A DNA stretch of 64,000 nt. It comes from Sipunculus nudus (taxonomy: Eukaryota; Annelida; Sipuncula; Golfingiida; Sipunculidae). Where the stretch lies: positions 57,479,429 to 57,543,428 of the forward strand of contig CM049312.1 of NCBI GenBank assembly GCA_026874595.1, read 5' to 3'. A program made the translations under genes and the position numbers. Shown here piece after piece: positions 33,105 through 46,394 of the stretch. Numbering within the stretch: position 1 is the stretch's first letter; the number at the start of each line of letters is the position of its first letter. The notes under the pieces were generated by a model. That model saw nothing but the letters and a program-made list of their open reading frames with translations, did not search any database and was not told the origin of the DNA.

Positions 33105-36100
33105 TTGCTTTAAAAATTAAAATGCTCATTATTACAAGGGCTGATTAGATGACAAAGACAAATGAAACTCCAAAGAAGATGAATATGAACACAGAAGAAG
33201 CCTGTATTCATATTGTGTTACTTAATCAAAGTCTCTTTAAGTGTTTCCAGTTTCATGCTAATTAACATAAATACAATGTTAATAGGATGGCATCATGTAT
33301 CCATGTCATTACCACATCATTGTCGTTTTGCATCTATTGATAGAAAGTACAAGTTGAATGTTTCGATATAAAATGACCCAGTCATCGGATAGGGTGCCCC
33401 TTTGGAAACAATTTCACCTACCAATGAAGGAAATACAAAACTTTTATTCTATACAACCTTGAATATTTAACATAAAACCCCTGTCAAAAGTGATGACAGA
33501 ATTGATCTGTTTTGGCAATGGAGACTTTGTTTCAAGCTATTCAAATTTTAAAGTATTTCAATTTCTCAAATATTCCGAAATGGAGTTAATACAGACGCAG
33601 TTGTGAAAAAAATCAATGAACATAAAGGGGTTGGAAAACCAACGTAACCCGGGACATCAAATTGTTTTCCATTTGCTACAAGAGAAAAGAACAACAACTA
33701 CTAAAAGTTGTATTAAACATAATGTGTGGTATAATTCAGGATATAAGATAACATACGTAAGATACAACGATTTAACTTTATTTTTTGAATGAATTACAGT
33801 CTGACCTCAATTATTCGTCAAAGGAAGATTAAAAGTTGAAATGTCTTCGCAAAATTTTCCTCTGGGAAGTAAAATATGTGTCTGTGTTTTTGGTAATATC
33901 TCTTCGGCATGTCACCAGAGAAATAACAATGGAAAAAGATAGACCTTGTGGAATTCTAGAAGGGATTTCTTAAATAGAAAAAAACGACCGAATTAGCCTT
34001 GTGACAAGCACAAGCACCTCTGAACGACAACTACAAATCATATATGTCTTTTCTTTATACTTCATTTTCAACACCTTGGGGGTATAAGAACTCGTTTGAC
34101 TTGTAACAACTCTAGGCCAAAGTGATTTTACTCGTCTAGTGCAAGGACGATTTTTACTTGCCGGCATATTGTTGCATAAAGAAGAAGTCCAAGTTATGAA
34201 ACGGCAGATAACAAGACTTTCCAGCCGCCGTTTTAGAAAATCCTTCAACCCGTGTGTAATCTTGATGTGAGGTAGGTTTCCATATTAATTATCTGAAATA
34301 GTTTATATTTATTATAATGGTACAATTCGTATTCCAGCTGTTATGCATAAATATTAGCAACAAATATGTGATATGTTGAATTGCGCACCTTCGTAAAATA
34401 AGTTACTTTTACTGTAGAAATTATCAAACCCTAACAAAATTGTGAAATTAACAGAGAGCATCCGTGTTTTTTTTTTTTTTTTTTTTGCAGACACTTCCAT
34501 GTTAAGATTACTTCTTTTTTTATATACAAACCGGCCGATGTCCGATGCAATATCGGATCAGATGATGATTTCCTGAACTATCACCGCACATGTAATAAAA
34601 AAATCATTTGTGATTTAAACATTTCCAGAAAACAAGTAATATCTTCAATGCTGCAATATGTAAGATATTCACATAAATGCCATCGTTTATATTGTATTTG
34701 AAATTTATTGAGCAATTCCAATAAAACGTTCGAAATGTGACAATTGTAGTGTATAAATATGTCCAAACAACTGGTCAGTAAATTAAAAGTAAGGCATAAT
34801 AATGCCATTTAAGGACATAGAAAGGTAGTTGAGACTTGAGTAGATTTAAGAAAACATATAGTCAACATATACCAAAATCACACTGGTAACTTCTTTGACT
34901 TTTTAGACAGATCAGCGAGCCTTTGGAGTAAACCAGTCTGACATTAACCTTAGATGTAATTGTAAGAATGTGGTATTAAGTGACGTTGATGATCTTTTTT
35001 TAAAAACACGAAGTAGGAGAGGCACCAAATCTAAGTAAATTCAGTTAGTGGTATAGGTTCATTCGTATGGATGGCATTAGTTGCCACTGTATATACATCT
35101 GAGATACTATAGACAGGTCATATCAATGTAGTTGCCATTCTGGTGTCCCTCCATTGGCAAAACCAATATTCCGGGAGCAGTTCCCTAGAAAATGGAAAAC
35201 AAACACTTTCATGGAGACAAATCAAGATAGACCTTATTGTATTGTGAAGAGAAGAAAAAACAGGTTTTGTTCTGGTCATATTTCTACGTGAAAGGACTGT
35301 TGTTTAGATAAAGATGTTCATTCTTTTTTAAGGAATACGAAATAAGCCCTTGCATTTAGTGTACCTTAATTCAGTCAGACATTTTGTAGTTGTTAAGTTT
35401 AAATCAGAGTTTTTTTATATTTTGATGTAACCAAGAAAAAATTTTATGTAATTTGAAGCTGTAAACGTAATATATTGATAAAGCTCTTTTAATATATATC
35501 TTTTTATGATAAACACTTGTTATCCATGCCCACCGAGCTATGTACTTTATAATAAAATCTTTGAATATGCAGACCCCTTAAGGGACTTTGATATTCTTTC
35601 TTTTACAACTTTCTTTACCGTTTCTCTTTATAGGCGTGTTGGTATAATTTCTATTTGAACCTTAATACCTGTTGACAGACTTTGTGTAAATGCACCGGCT
35701 ACAGTAAATAAAACCATGAAACGTTTATATAATTCTCCACAGCATCTTCAGTTCGAAGCAGAATTGAAAATTTACCGTAATGAATTTTTCTGTCGAATTC
35801 TGTCTGTGCCAACACTGGTCGTACATATATGAGACGTCATTCCATCATAGTCTTGTTCGTGAATTCGCATTTTATATGATGCCGTATTAGGGCTTTTTGT
35901 TATTCATGTTCATATTGCAGCGTGTAGCGGAATTCCCGCGCTTTTGGGCTAAAAAAGTAAGGGGGCGTAGATGCTTTGCAGTAGGTTAAGCTCCATATAT
36001 CGATACAGCGATCGATACGAAAGCACTGGCTTGATGAGAATCGATATAAATAACAAGAGCACCGCAAACGTGCATAATACACCCGTCTTGTCTTCTGACC

Positions 36101-36939
36101 TCTGACCACTTTAAATGTCCATTAAATTTGCGGTGAATTAAATTCAGGTGTGAAACTGTATGGGTTTATATTTATAATAAGTTTCATGATTCCATAAGAT
36201 ATTTTATAAGTCATCACGGCGTCCCTGAAATGTTGTGGCCTCTGCCCTCATTTCATACGCATGGATGTTACCGGGAATCGGGTATATTATATTGGTTAAT
36301 ATCTCAGTTGAGCTTCAGCAAAATCCTTCATATTCCTGATAAATTATCGGGGAGACACCAAAAAGTAGCCTCCTGACCTCTGACCTCATTTAAAATGCGT
36401 GAATTTTGCCTTTTATCGAACCAGGTCGAGTTAATCTAATTGTTAGTATTTATAAAGCGTTTCGTGAAAATCTATCGAAGCCCCGGTAAGTTATCATGGA
36501 TACATTAACAATTAACGGACAAACGGCATACACGGGTAGGACAGGCAGGAGAATATGTCATCATTCTTGATCAGTTCAGCACTGAGAACGTAGCAATACA
36601 GATTGTGAGCGTTTCTCCTGAATACTTCGGACCAATTTTGTGTAACTGAAACAACTTGCCGTAGCTTTAAGTGTTTGTTTTGTTTTCTAGTAAAGTTATA
36701 TGGTCGCTAAATGTCAGTTTCATCCGGTCGTAAGAAATAAATACGGAGTCCATTGTCATAATAATATCGAAATTTAAACCGATAATCGAACGACAAATTC
36801 GGCTGAATAACAGATATCAACATTTCTCCAGATGGTCAGCTTTGGTATATGCAGTGTGGTGACGACTCTGTGACCATTTATTATTGAAAAGATGCAGTTA
36901 AAGGGTTTGAAAAATTTGATCTGAAAGACTTGACTGACT
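33105..36939. other. AT-rich non-coding stretch
   Basis: A T20 run ends in GCAG at 34467-34490, which could pass for a splice acceptor but has no exon I can support beside it. Otherwise nothing recognised in 3.8 kb. Confidence 0.5.
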
Positions 36940-37165
36940 AGTCCGAGGCCTACTAGTGTCGTAGCGGAGGCCAAACATATAAGGAGTCTGAGGCCTACTG
37001 GAGTCGTGGTGAAAACAGCCCATATAAAACAGTCCGAGACCTACTGGAGTCGTGATGGAAACCGCACATACTGAGTAGTTCGTGGCCCACTGGAGTCGTG
37101 ATGAAACGGCACATACAGAGTCGTCTAAGGCCCTTTGGAATCGTGATTGAAACTGTACATATGAC
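36940..37165. repeat. 45-bp minisatellite, 5 units
   Basis: Units start at 36940, 36985, 37031, 37077 and 37119 (lengths 45, 46, 46, 42 and about 47). The shared pattern is AGTCCGAGGCCTACTGGAGT, then CGTGATGAAA and CACATA. The middle three are most alike. In one reverse-strand frame the unit reads as about 15 residues around FHHDSSRSRTVLYG, but unit length changes break the frame. Confidence 0.9.
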
Positions 37166-37169
37166 CAGA

Positions 37170-38165
37170 GTCAACCAGTGTTCGTTCTCTGAAACAAAAG
37201 GATATTCATACTGTAAATAATTTATTCCTTGATGATTATTAGACAGATAAATAATTAAATATGGCTCTCTTTGAAAAAGCCAGATCATGCACCAATCAGC
37301 ATCACTACTACCAAGGACACCCCCGCCCACCAATGAATACCACAAAATATACATATTAGTACATAATGTTAGTTTCTCCAGTGGCTATCCTGTGAATTTT
37401 GCGATTATTCTGGAAACATAACTACCAAAACGTAAATACCATTACGCAGCTTGATAGTCAAGGGCATTGGGAACTCTGAAAGCATAACATTAGATATAAC
37501 CTACATGCCAGAAACCAATTTTTCTTGGTTTTGTGGCCATGAGACATAGCGTCTGCAATGGATTGTAAATCTCGCTTTGGTACTATTTAATTTTTTTTAC
37601 ACGATAAAATTAATCAGAAGCTTCTAAATGGAACTGTGCAGCATAAGATGATCTTAAATGTTTAAATGTGTCTCACTTTTGTCAAAGGTTTTGAAAGACC
37701 GTTCCTGGAAGACTGATGAATGACTTAAGTTGTTGTAGAGATGATATAATAGACCACTTTCTCAAAAATTTGTTTGTCAAGTTAATTATGTCTGTTCCTC
37801 GTTCCTTTAATAGTTCTTAGATATTTTAATGTGGTCTCTCAATTCATAACAAAATTGCCAATGAGCATCCATTGGCTAAACTAATTATTAGTATAATGTA
37901 TAGACAGCAGCTGATACATTCGTTTTTAAATAGGTTGTAGGAATTTCCCATCTCATAGAGTACATGAATTCAGTGACTAGTTAATTTGTTATAATAAAAT
38001 ATTGTTCTTCTTTAATTTCTTTTAATTTGATGACATTTAACAAAAAAATGGACGGCGTTAGGGTCAGCCATGTACAAACTTTTTCTTGGAATACAAATTA
38101 AACGATTGATATTTAAGTATTTAGTCGGGTAAGGGAATGGAAGACTTACCTATTTATGCTAAATT
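37170..38165. other. Non-coding stretch, nothing recognised
   Basis: No repeats or supportable frames. Confidence 0.5.
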
Positions 38166-38169
38166 ATGA

Positions 38170-38176
38170 TTAAGTA

Positions 38177-38214
<38 letters not shown>

Positions 38215-38595
38215 AATGCCATTTAAAATATGATTTAACACAATGGCAGACCACGTTCTCTCTTCCTGTAGGCAGATTTGGGGAAATACACGAAATGGGC
38301 CGTCGCCTGTTTTTATCACTAGCAAACATGACTGAAAGACTGACATTGATATGACGCGAGCAAAAGTGTATAACAGAGTACGCGTTACAGATGTCTCTCC
38401 CCCGCAAATGACAAGCTTGAAATCGGCATAACAAAGGTCAAGCAGGTGCATAACACGTGACATATCATGGCGGGCAGCAGGTTTGAAGGCCATTGCTACT
38501 GAGATTCTATCATATTTTCTAGAGTGGTAAAGGTCAGGCAAGCGTATTACAGTCCCCTTTTTAATATCATATATACAGCTTGATTTTTTTATCAT
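38170..38595 (-). CDS. Unrecognised 141-codon open reading frame (longest in window)
   Basis: Residues 1-120 have mixed composition without obvious low complexity, for example MAFKPAARHDMSRVMHLLDL and DFKLVICGGETS. The C-terminus is a run of Ser-Leu dipeptides coded by the (GA)n tract at 38179-38212, which argues against a natural protein end. I recognise no domain, and there is a 73-codon frame in another phase of the same strand. It may be a chance frame, an exon with a read-through, or a decayed gene. Confidence 0.18.
38179..38212. repeat. (GA)n microsatellite
   Basis: About 16 GA units. Confidence 0.97.
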
Positions 38596-38599
38596 TGGT

Positions 38600-40495
38600 T
38601 CTGCGTATAAAAGTCATACCATTATTAATTTACCCTGTAAACTGTGATATGGGACGCCCATTTCTTATACACCCGTCCATTTACTATGTAGTGTCCACTG
38701 CACAATGATAATTACACCAGTTACTACATTGCATGTGTTAACCTGTTCCCACACTGTGCGTGCTCAGTACAAATGAACTGGTACTTTGGCCTGACTTTAA
38801 TCATTTATAGGTGCAGTCAGTGAAGCAAACATTGTCTTGCTTCTTCATGAAGTGTAATTTTTCCCTACACAACGGGGTCATTTGCAAGTATGTTTTTTGA
38901 ACAAAAGGTTTGTAGCCTCAGAAATATGCTTTAATGTTAATAGCTTCCTTCAGGCTTGTGCTGAGGTTTGCGGCTTGGACTTCGATGACGTCATAATATT
39001 AGGTACGTAAAAAGAATGTGTCATCTCTGAAAGTTTTACTTTATAACATTTTTCAAGCGTTAAATCATTTTTTCCCCACGAAAATAAGTCTCATCAGCAT
39101 CACCATCATCATCTACATATAAATTAATATAAATCATGTGTGTGTGTGTGTGTGGCTTTTGCATACCATTATTACATCATTTCAACTGTTACTTATCTTG
39201 TGCATTTAATTCATCTTGAAGTTACTTTTAAAATTCATGAAGTTCCTAGCAATTGACAAGCAAACATAAGCTGCTGTGACCTACAAATGTCATAGTTTTG
39301 CGTTTCCTATCAGTTAAAGCTACCATAAACAAGACCGATTAAACGCTTTACAACACAAGCTCCTGTGATTTCTTTGCGCACTCGTTCATATTAACAGATA
39401 CCATAACCTTACAATCAGAGCATATTGCGATAATTCGTGTTTTATCCTTTTAACATGAAAGCCAATGTAACCCTCTTTACTTGTCTTCATTTAACTCCCA
39501 TGTTGTATTAATAGTTTTTGTCTGAATCGAGGTTGGCTTCAAAGCGGGCCTTCTAGTCTGGTATTGGTTACAGTACATTGTCAGACTTAAAATGACATAA
39601 CAAAACCCTGTTATCATACATGTAACCCAATTCGCTATAATGTGTCATATTTCTGTTTCTTCTCTCCCGTTTTTCGACGCCCCTAAAGTAGCACCAACGT
39701 TATCGCTTGCCATTGTTCAAGATGAGCCGTTCGCAGTGACAAGAAACACAGAACTGTTGCTTTTGGAGGAAACACTCTGGATAGTGCTGAAGAAAAACCT
39801 AAGACAAAGCTCTGGCACACACATCTGACAGTAAAGTTTTAGGTCATATTCCATTCCTCTGGAGCAATCGTTTGTGAATTTGTTTGATAGCGCCATTCGG
39901 AGCAGGCTGGAGTAACGTGTTAGCTTACCCAAATGTCTCTCCCTAAGGCTTTCCATAAATCCATCCAATACTGAAAGCTTCCATTGTACTCCAGGCAGAT
40001 TTACTATTTGGCCGATTTCGTGCGATTTTCTTTGCTTTTATTCGTTTTTTTTATCAGAAAGCCTTTCGTGAAATATTATATATATAAATATCAACACTGA
40101 AGTTTGAAATGAGATTTCAAGTTTCAGAACTTGCTGCAATATTTTAATTTAGAATAAATAGTGCTTTCACTTTCAACAGTTTTTAAAGAAACCATTGAAG
40201 TCAGTTGTATATTTGGTAATAATGCAAAAATGTTTTCTTGTAGAAAAAAACCATGACCAGAAGGGAAATAAACCAAATGGAAGTACAAGTGAAATATTTT
40301 TTTTTTTCTTTTCGGAGAACCAAATTACCACGTTAAAAATGAATTGCTGTCCACCAGAAACGAAAAAGTAGCTAAGCAGACAAATGATATCTCATATTTT
40401 TACCGGATTATTTATTGGGACGTATTAATGAATTAAAAGCTTCAGTTCTTGATCAATAAATTTAATCATACTTTACATTAAATAAGCGGAATCAG
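38600..40495. other. Non-coding stretch
   Basis: A short (GT)n at about 39137-39153. No gene supported. Confidence 0.5.
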
Positions 40496-40640
40496 AGGTG
40501 TGAGGCCAGAATCTCCCTTCTCTCCCCCCCCCCCCCCCCCTTACTTTTTCAACCACCGCAACATTTTTAGGGTTTCAAACCAATAGACCTTGTGGCCTAG
40601 ACCTCTCTTTTTCATAATTTTTGATCCGCCCCTTCATTAC
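40496..40640 (-). repeat. C17-tract repeat with GATCCGCCCC end
   Basis: Read on the reverse strand it starts GAAGGGGCGGATCAAAAATT, continues with purine-rich GAAAAAGAGAGG and CTAGGCCACAAGGTCTATTG, and ends in G17. The layout matches a class of G-rich dispersed repeats common in invertebrates (recollection). Confidence 0.45.
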
Positions 40641-40644
40641 ATTA

Positions 40645-43600
40645 TAAGGGATAAAAATTATTGCTCTCCCGTCTAAGGAATCGCCAAACGCTCTCCATGC
40701 ACGCATACATGTAAATTTTTATCCCATGTGACCATGACATATATTTTCACATACATAGTTTTTTCACTGCAACCACTACTTTAAATGTGGATCAGTGAAT
40801 AAATAAAAATATTAATACAACTCTCGTTCTGATGACTAAAAACTCTATCAGCACGCTTTACTTTCCTCTCAGCGTTGTTTGGAATATCATATAATCCGAG
40901 GCCTGGTTTGATTAATTTTATCAGTTGCCCCTACTGTTTCACATAATCTCTCTAGTTTTCAAGAATACTGACTACCGAGCATTGTATCTATTACTGTTGT
41001 TGTGACATAAATATATTTTCCATCAAGTGAGTCTATAATAATCGGAAGCATATACAAAAACAGAGAAATGCAGCGGCCATAATGGATGGTCTGTTCATCT
41101 CATCTGGTGTTTTGTCCGAAAGCTCGTCCTCGCCTTAACATTCATACCATTTCTCCAAAGAAAGTGGATATTCGAACAAGAGTGAGGATCTTGCCTCATT
41201 AACGTCAGATTATTTCCACTCTGGTGTAGTTAGTTTTGTTCCACCGTCTTCATGGTTTAATTGATCAAAATGATTTTTACAGGATACGCACTTTATTAAT
41301 CAACCTGTACTATTTTTTTTAATACCTTGATTCCAGAACCAATACAAGACAAAATAGACAATTTACTGAGAAGTGACAAGAAAATGCATAAATTAGAAAC
41401 AAATGGGTTATACAGTACTGAGTGTAAAATAATCATGCAGCATTTTTCATCTTGTGAGCTATGGTTCACCTTAAAGATGCCAGGTCAAAATTATCAATTT
41501 GTTACTGAATTTTCAAAACCAATGACTCGCATGACCAAATAAAGTCATTTAGGTTAAACAATGAACCACAGTCCGGTAATTTTTGTAATGTTTTACTATT
41601 ATTTTTAAATATTTACAACGATCTTCTGATTGATTAAATGCTATTGCATTTTATTGTTAAATATCATAAGATTTTCCTTGATGAAACACTTTTGTTATTT
41701 TCTCCGACTTCATGTATTTTTTTTCGGGTGTCGTAAGGACTTGACAGTTCTACGTAAAGGTAAACCGGGGTCGCTATCACATTCTTTTTATTATCATCCC
41801 CAATCATTTCAAACATTGTTGTTTGATTGTTCCATTTGTCGTTGAATTATAGGTTACAATGGTGCATTTTACAAAACAAGACCTGAAGAACGCTTGAGAA
41901 TTATCTTTACACACAGAAAGTAGGTTAATGTTCCTTAAAGCGTTCCCGTACGAATCCCAGAACATTGACTTGCCAGTAATAAACTGCAATATTTCCTTAT
42001 AACCCAACATTATTATGTTGGACAAAACTGCCATTTCAGGATCCCTTCATTGTCCATCATTATGAACTGCTATAACCCTGTTAATTATCATTATAATGTT
42101 GGACAACAGTGCTGTTATATGATACCTTCAGGAACCATATCTTTATAAACCCGATCAACATTTCATTGAAAGATTCCTGTAGGATGTAGGATTCAACTGT
42201 ATAGGATCGTTCGGATATAACATTATAATATTAGACAACATTGTCATTTTAGTATATCTTTACGACCAATCTGGTTCAGTCCTATAAACATGTCATTATA
42301 GGATATCAAGGAAATACCCTTCATAAACAAGAAACATAATATATGTATGTTTATTAATAATATAAAAAATTAAAATTAGATTCCACAAACTCATATAAAT
42401 AATAATATTTATTGATTTTTTTTCACTATATTCAGTTCAGGGTAAATTATCAAATGTAATTAAGTTCTTTTAATCAAAGTTACATGTTGCTTCGCACGGT
42501 TGAAGTCTCATTCCTTATCTGGGGTACATATGTTTACTGAGCAAAGATTCTTTCATAAACACAAAACTTTAGTCACAACATAAAAAGGAGAGTGTCTCAG
42601 TCATAGAAACGGATGATGGTGGGAAAAAATGCTCTCATCAGTGGCCTCATAAAGTTAATCACCAAGTTCCTATAAAAAGCTGGAAGATGCCTGAAAAAAG
42701 GCTCCTGACTGACACGATAGCCCATAAGGTACATTTATACTCCCACCAGTACATGGAGGGTAGGCTAAACTGAGGAGAACGCTGATTCCCAACATCCGCT
42801 CAATTTTCTTTTACGTCACGAAGGAAGTGTAATGTGTTTTCACTGAGTGATAATTAATCCATCGGAGAGAATGGTTGTTTACAGCTATTTACTGAATCCC
42901 ATCAGTTCTCCTTAAGAGAAACACGTTACCAAGGTGATTTGGGGTTTTATAAAAAAAATCTCATTCGGTGATATTCTGATGAATTATCCATTTTTCATGT
43001 ATTCTTGTTCATTTTACATTTTAGATTACTAACTGCGTACTAGAATTGGCTACACAAATGATTAAACCACTAGGTAAAACATACCGTTTCCACGAGCATG
43101 TGCAGTGCGCGTAATTATCGTCTTATGTGAGCCGCGACAGCTATCCAGTGATATAACACCAATTCAAGCGGTTCAGACGGGAATATAAGATCATTTTCCT
43201 TCAGTAATTTGGAGTATGACTGAATATGATTTTAATCAACTTTTCTTGCTCGAACAGTCAGTAATAGTTGTTCCGAAAAAGGTTTTATTAGGATAGGGGA
43301 AAAGATCAGTGGAACTGGTTTTGCTTCAATTATTTATATAGAATCAAGATGTGTAGGTCCCATATTTGTGCACATAGCAAATAATTTTCATTTTTATGCA
43401 GGACTGGCCAGTCCTATTGGTGTTAAGCGTGTCTTTACGATAACTGAAAACTTTAATAGGACTTACTATTATCTGTCCAACGAGTAGCGAGTGTCTAATT
43501 TGCATTGGAATTATGCACATGCCTGGCGTCTGATGCGGTCAGTCAATACTTAGAATAATTAATTTTATTCTGTTGTTGATTTAGAAATCGTATTTAACAC

Positions 43601-44400
43601 CCTTTAGTGAACAGGGAGAAAATGAAGCATTGGCGTACACGTACCTAGGCTTTGCTGTATACTTAGGACCAACGTGGGGAATACATACATGCAAGTATAA
43701 ATGGTCCTACCTGCTTGAGCGTACACAGATATACATTCGAGTGAATAATGGACAGTTTAATCCTGGTCATGCATTAAACAGAATGCAAGAATATAATAGA
43801 AAAAGGAACATCAAGGAAAATTCATCCCGTATAATTAAAGATTCCTAATAATCTAATAACTGATTTCGCATGTATTTTGAAAAACATTATAGCTTGTTAT
43901 TCATTACTTGATACATGATTTTGTGATCAGTGAAGTCTGCATGCTGACGTTAGAGGCCAATGGTATTATAATGTCCATCGAGAATGGAGGATAATTAAAT
44001 TTTTAGATTGGAATAAAATTTAGTTCTTTATGTTTCCATTAAAATAAGTGCACGCTTACTGCTACCCACCTTGCTTTACACCTTGGTCTGCCCTACGAAA
44101 AAGTCTTCAAATGATGCTTTAGTTTCAAGAAAGTTTGCCCCACTTTCCTTGGTTTGACTAAAGTGTGTTATTGGAAGCAATGTATGTCGAGCGTGAAAGG
44201 AGAGGAAAACATCTTACACTGATTGCCACACTGAGGCGGCAGCAGTAATAGACTAGAATATCAGCAAAAGCTGACAAAAGCCCTCAGCCAAAAAGAACAG
44301 TGTTTAGAGGTGGTAACAGTAACAAGTACTAAATATCTGTTCTCACATGGTTGATATCTGTACATATCTCAGTTATAAATTTAAAATGGAGAGGTATGTA
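40645..44400. other. AT-rich non-coding stretch
   Basis: Between 42008 and 42300 the words TTATAATGTTGGACAA and close variants recur three times (near 42011, 42092 and 42222), perhaps a decayed tandem repeat with irregular spacing. No gene is supported. Confidence 0.4.
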
Positions 44401-44401
44401 C

Positions 44402-45596
44402 CATGATTCATAACAATCCACCAAATGCTTCCTGAAAAATAAGCTTCTAAGTTTTATTCTATTATAAGCTCTGTGACCTTGAAAAGTAGGTCAAGGTCAC
44501 CCATGTTCGAACATGAACGAGATTTTTGTCGATATACATCTTCACCAAAGAAATAAAATTCCTGTTGTGAATCCTTTTAGAGATATCCCGCTCACAAGGC
44601 CAAAGTTGAAAAATCCAAGAGAAATCCAATAAAAAATCAGAAATTGCAGGTGGCACCCCCAAACTTGTGCAGCAGTTACAGACCATCAGTCCCTATGATC
44701 ATAGTAAGTATTGTGAAAAACCATCCAATGGTTCCTGAGAAATAAGCTTCTAAATGTTTTTCTATAATCAGCTCTAAAACGTAGAAAAATAGGTCAAGGT
44801 CACCCATCTTCGTACTTGACCGAGATTTTGTCAATATACATCTTCTCTGAAAAAATAAAATTCTTACGGTGAATCCTTTTCGAGATATCCCGCTCACAAG
44901 CCCAAAGTTGAAAAATCCGATAAAAATTCATTAAAAATCAGAAATTGTAGGTGGCGCCACCAAACTTGTATAGCAGGCACAGACTATCAGTCCCAATAAC
45001 CATAGTAAGTTTTGTGAAAATCCACCAAATGGTTTCTGAGTAATAAGCATCTAAGTGTTTTTTCTATAATCAGCTCTAAAACGTAGAAAAATAGGTCAAG
45101 GTCACCCATCTTCGAACTTGACCGAGATTTTGTCAATATACATCTTCTCCGAAAAAATAAAATTCTTACGGTGAATCCTTTTTGAGATATCCCGCTCACA
45201 AGCCCAAAGTTGAAAAATCCGATAAAAATTCATTAAAAATCAGAAATTGTAGGTGGCGCCACCAAACTTGTATAGCAGGTACAGACCATCAGTCCCTATG
45301 ATCATAGTAAATTTTGTGAAAATCCACCAAATGGTTCCTGAGTAATAAGCATCTAAGTGTTTTTCTATAATCAGCTCTAAAATGTAGAAAAATAGGTCAA
45401 GGTCACCCATCTTCGAACTTGACCGAGATTTTGTCGATATACATCTTTACCGAGGAAATAAAATTCTGACGGTGAATCCTTTTCAAGATATCCCGCTCAC
45501 AAGGTAAAAGTTAACGGACGCCGGACGGACGGACGGACGGACGGACAGCTTGGGTGACGACAATAGCCCATCAGCCTAAAGGCTGAGGGCTAAAAA
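44402..45596 (+). repeat. 302-bp tandem array, four units, with GGAC tail
   Basis: The core AGGTCAAGGTCA starts at 44488, 44791, 45093 and 45394, spacings 303, 302 and 301 bp. Each unit also carries CACCAAATGGTTCCTGA-type sequence, CGAGATTTTGTC, ATACATCTTC, GTGAATCCTTTT and GAGATATCCCGCTCACAAG. The middle two units are nearly identical; the first is the most diverged. The last unit breaks off after CCCGCTCACAAGG and passes into a GGACGG run, then CCCATCAGCCTAAAGGCTGA and GGGCTAAAAAA, a short palindromic end. The array plus its end looks like one mobile element with amplified internal repeats rather than a free satellite. Confidence 0.92.
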
Positions 45597-45597
45597 A

Positions 45598-45790
45598 GCA
45601 AGGTTCGGTGACCGGGGCACTGTGTTCATATGTGAAAACAGCAGTGAGTGGTGGCGTAATGACTGGGGCGCTGGAGTTTATCTCCAAGAATGTGGGTTTG
45701 GTACTCGTTTTAACCATCTCCCTGCTGTGTTGGCCAGGCAAATAAGTAAATCCACCCAGCACTCAATGCAACATAATTAATTTCACTTCA
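45598..45790 (+). repeat. tRNA-derived SINE-like sequence
   Basis: TGGCGTAATGACTGGGG (45652-45668) fits an A-box, and GGGTTTGGTACTC (45693-45705) fits a degenerate B-box at the usual distance. It begins right after the 302-bp array's end. The body does not match the other SINE copies, so it may be another family. Confidence 0.45.
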
Positions 45791-45974
45791 ATGCATATAA
45801 TCCGATTCTTTCAAGCCTTCAATTATATATTAAATATATTAAATCTGTCTTCCGATTCCAATTGTTTCGTTTATTCTGTCTTTATGCTGCTCACCGGTAC
45901 ATGTTGTAGTAAACACCTGTAAACTTATGTAGAGCAAAGATAACATTGGGTGAAGATGGCATCCCAATATCCAG

Positions 45975-46394
45975 GTGAGCTGGTCAACCCACTACTGGTC
46001 TATACCTTTCTCATCGGCACTTGTTAAAATTACAAGATCTGTGGACAGGCAAGCCAAGTATCTGTCACTTCTTCGAACAACATGTAGACCATCAATTTAT
46101 CTTTTGTACACACTGAGATGCCTCCTGTCCAATCTGCTCATCTTCCCAATATATATGTAAATGGGTTTAGCTAAAAGGTTTTGTCCTACTTCTACAAAAT
46201 ATGACAACATCACACGAACTGCGGCAAAACATAGCTTCCGGTTTCTTATTCGTTCAGACTTTATGAATTTCATCAGAACAGCAATCAAGGAACTAAAAGC
46301 AAGTGATTCCAGAAGAACCCGATTTGCAATCCTCAGATTTAGTTTTATACAAGCAAGAAATATTATGTTTTCTGATAATACTATACCAGTTTGA
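45975..46394 (+). pseudogene. Open frame of about 138 codons broken by one stop
   Basis: Two in-phase frames, 45975-46160 and 46161-46394, are separated by a single TAA (46158-46160). The second half has a mixed, basic composition (for example FRFLIRSDFMNFIRTAIKEL). I recognise no family. A chance arrangement is possible; it is listed because the phase is kept across the stop. Confidence 0.12.

Noticed and set aside
34467-34490. Polypyrimidine tract plus AG as an intron 3' end
   Set aside because: No open frame or conserved sequence follows within a typical exon length.
36995-37354. 119-codon reverse-strand frame as a protein with 15-residue repeats
   Set aside because: It is produced by the 45-bp minisatellite, and unit lengths of 42-47 bp break the phase.
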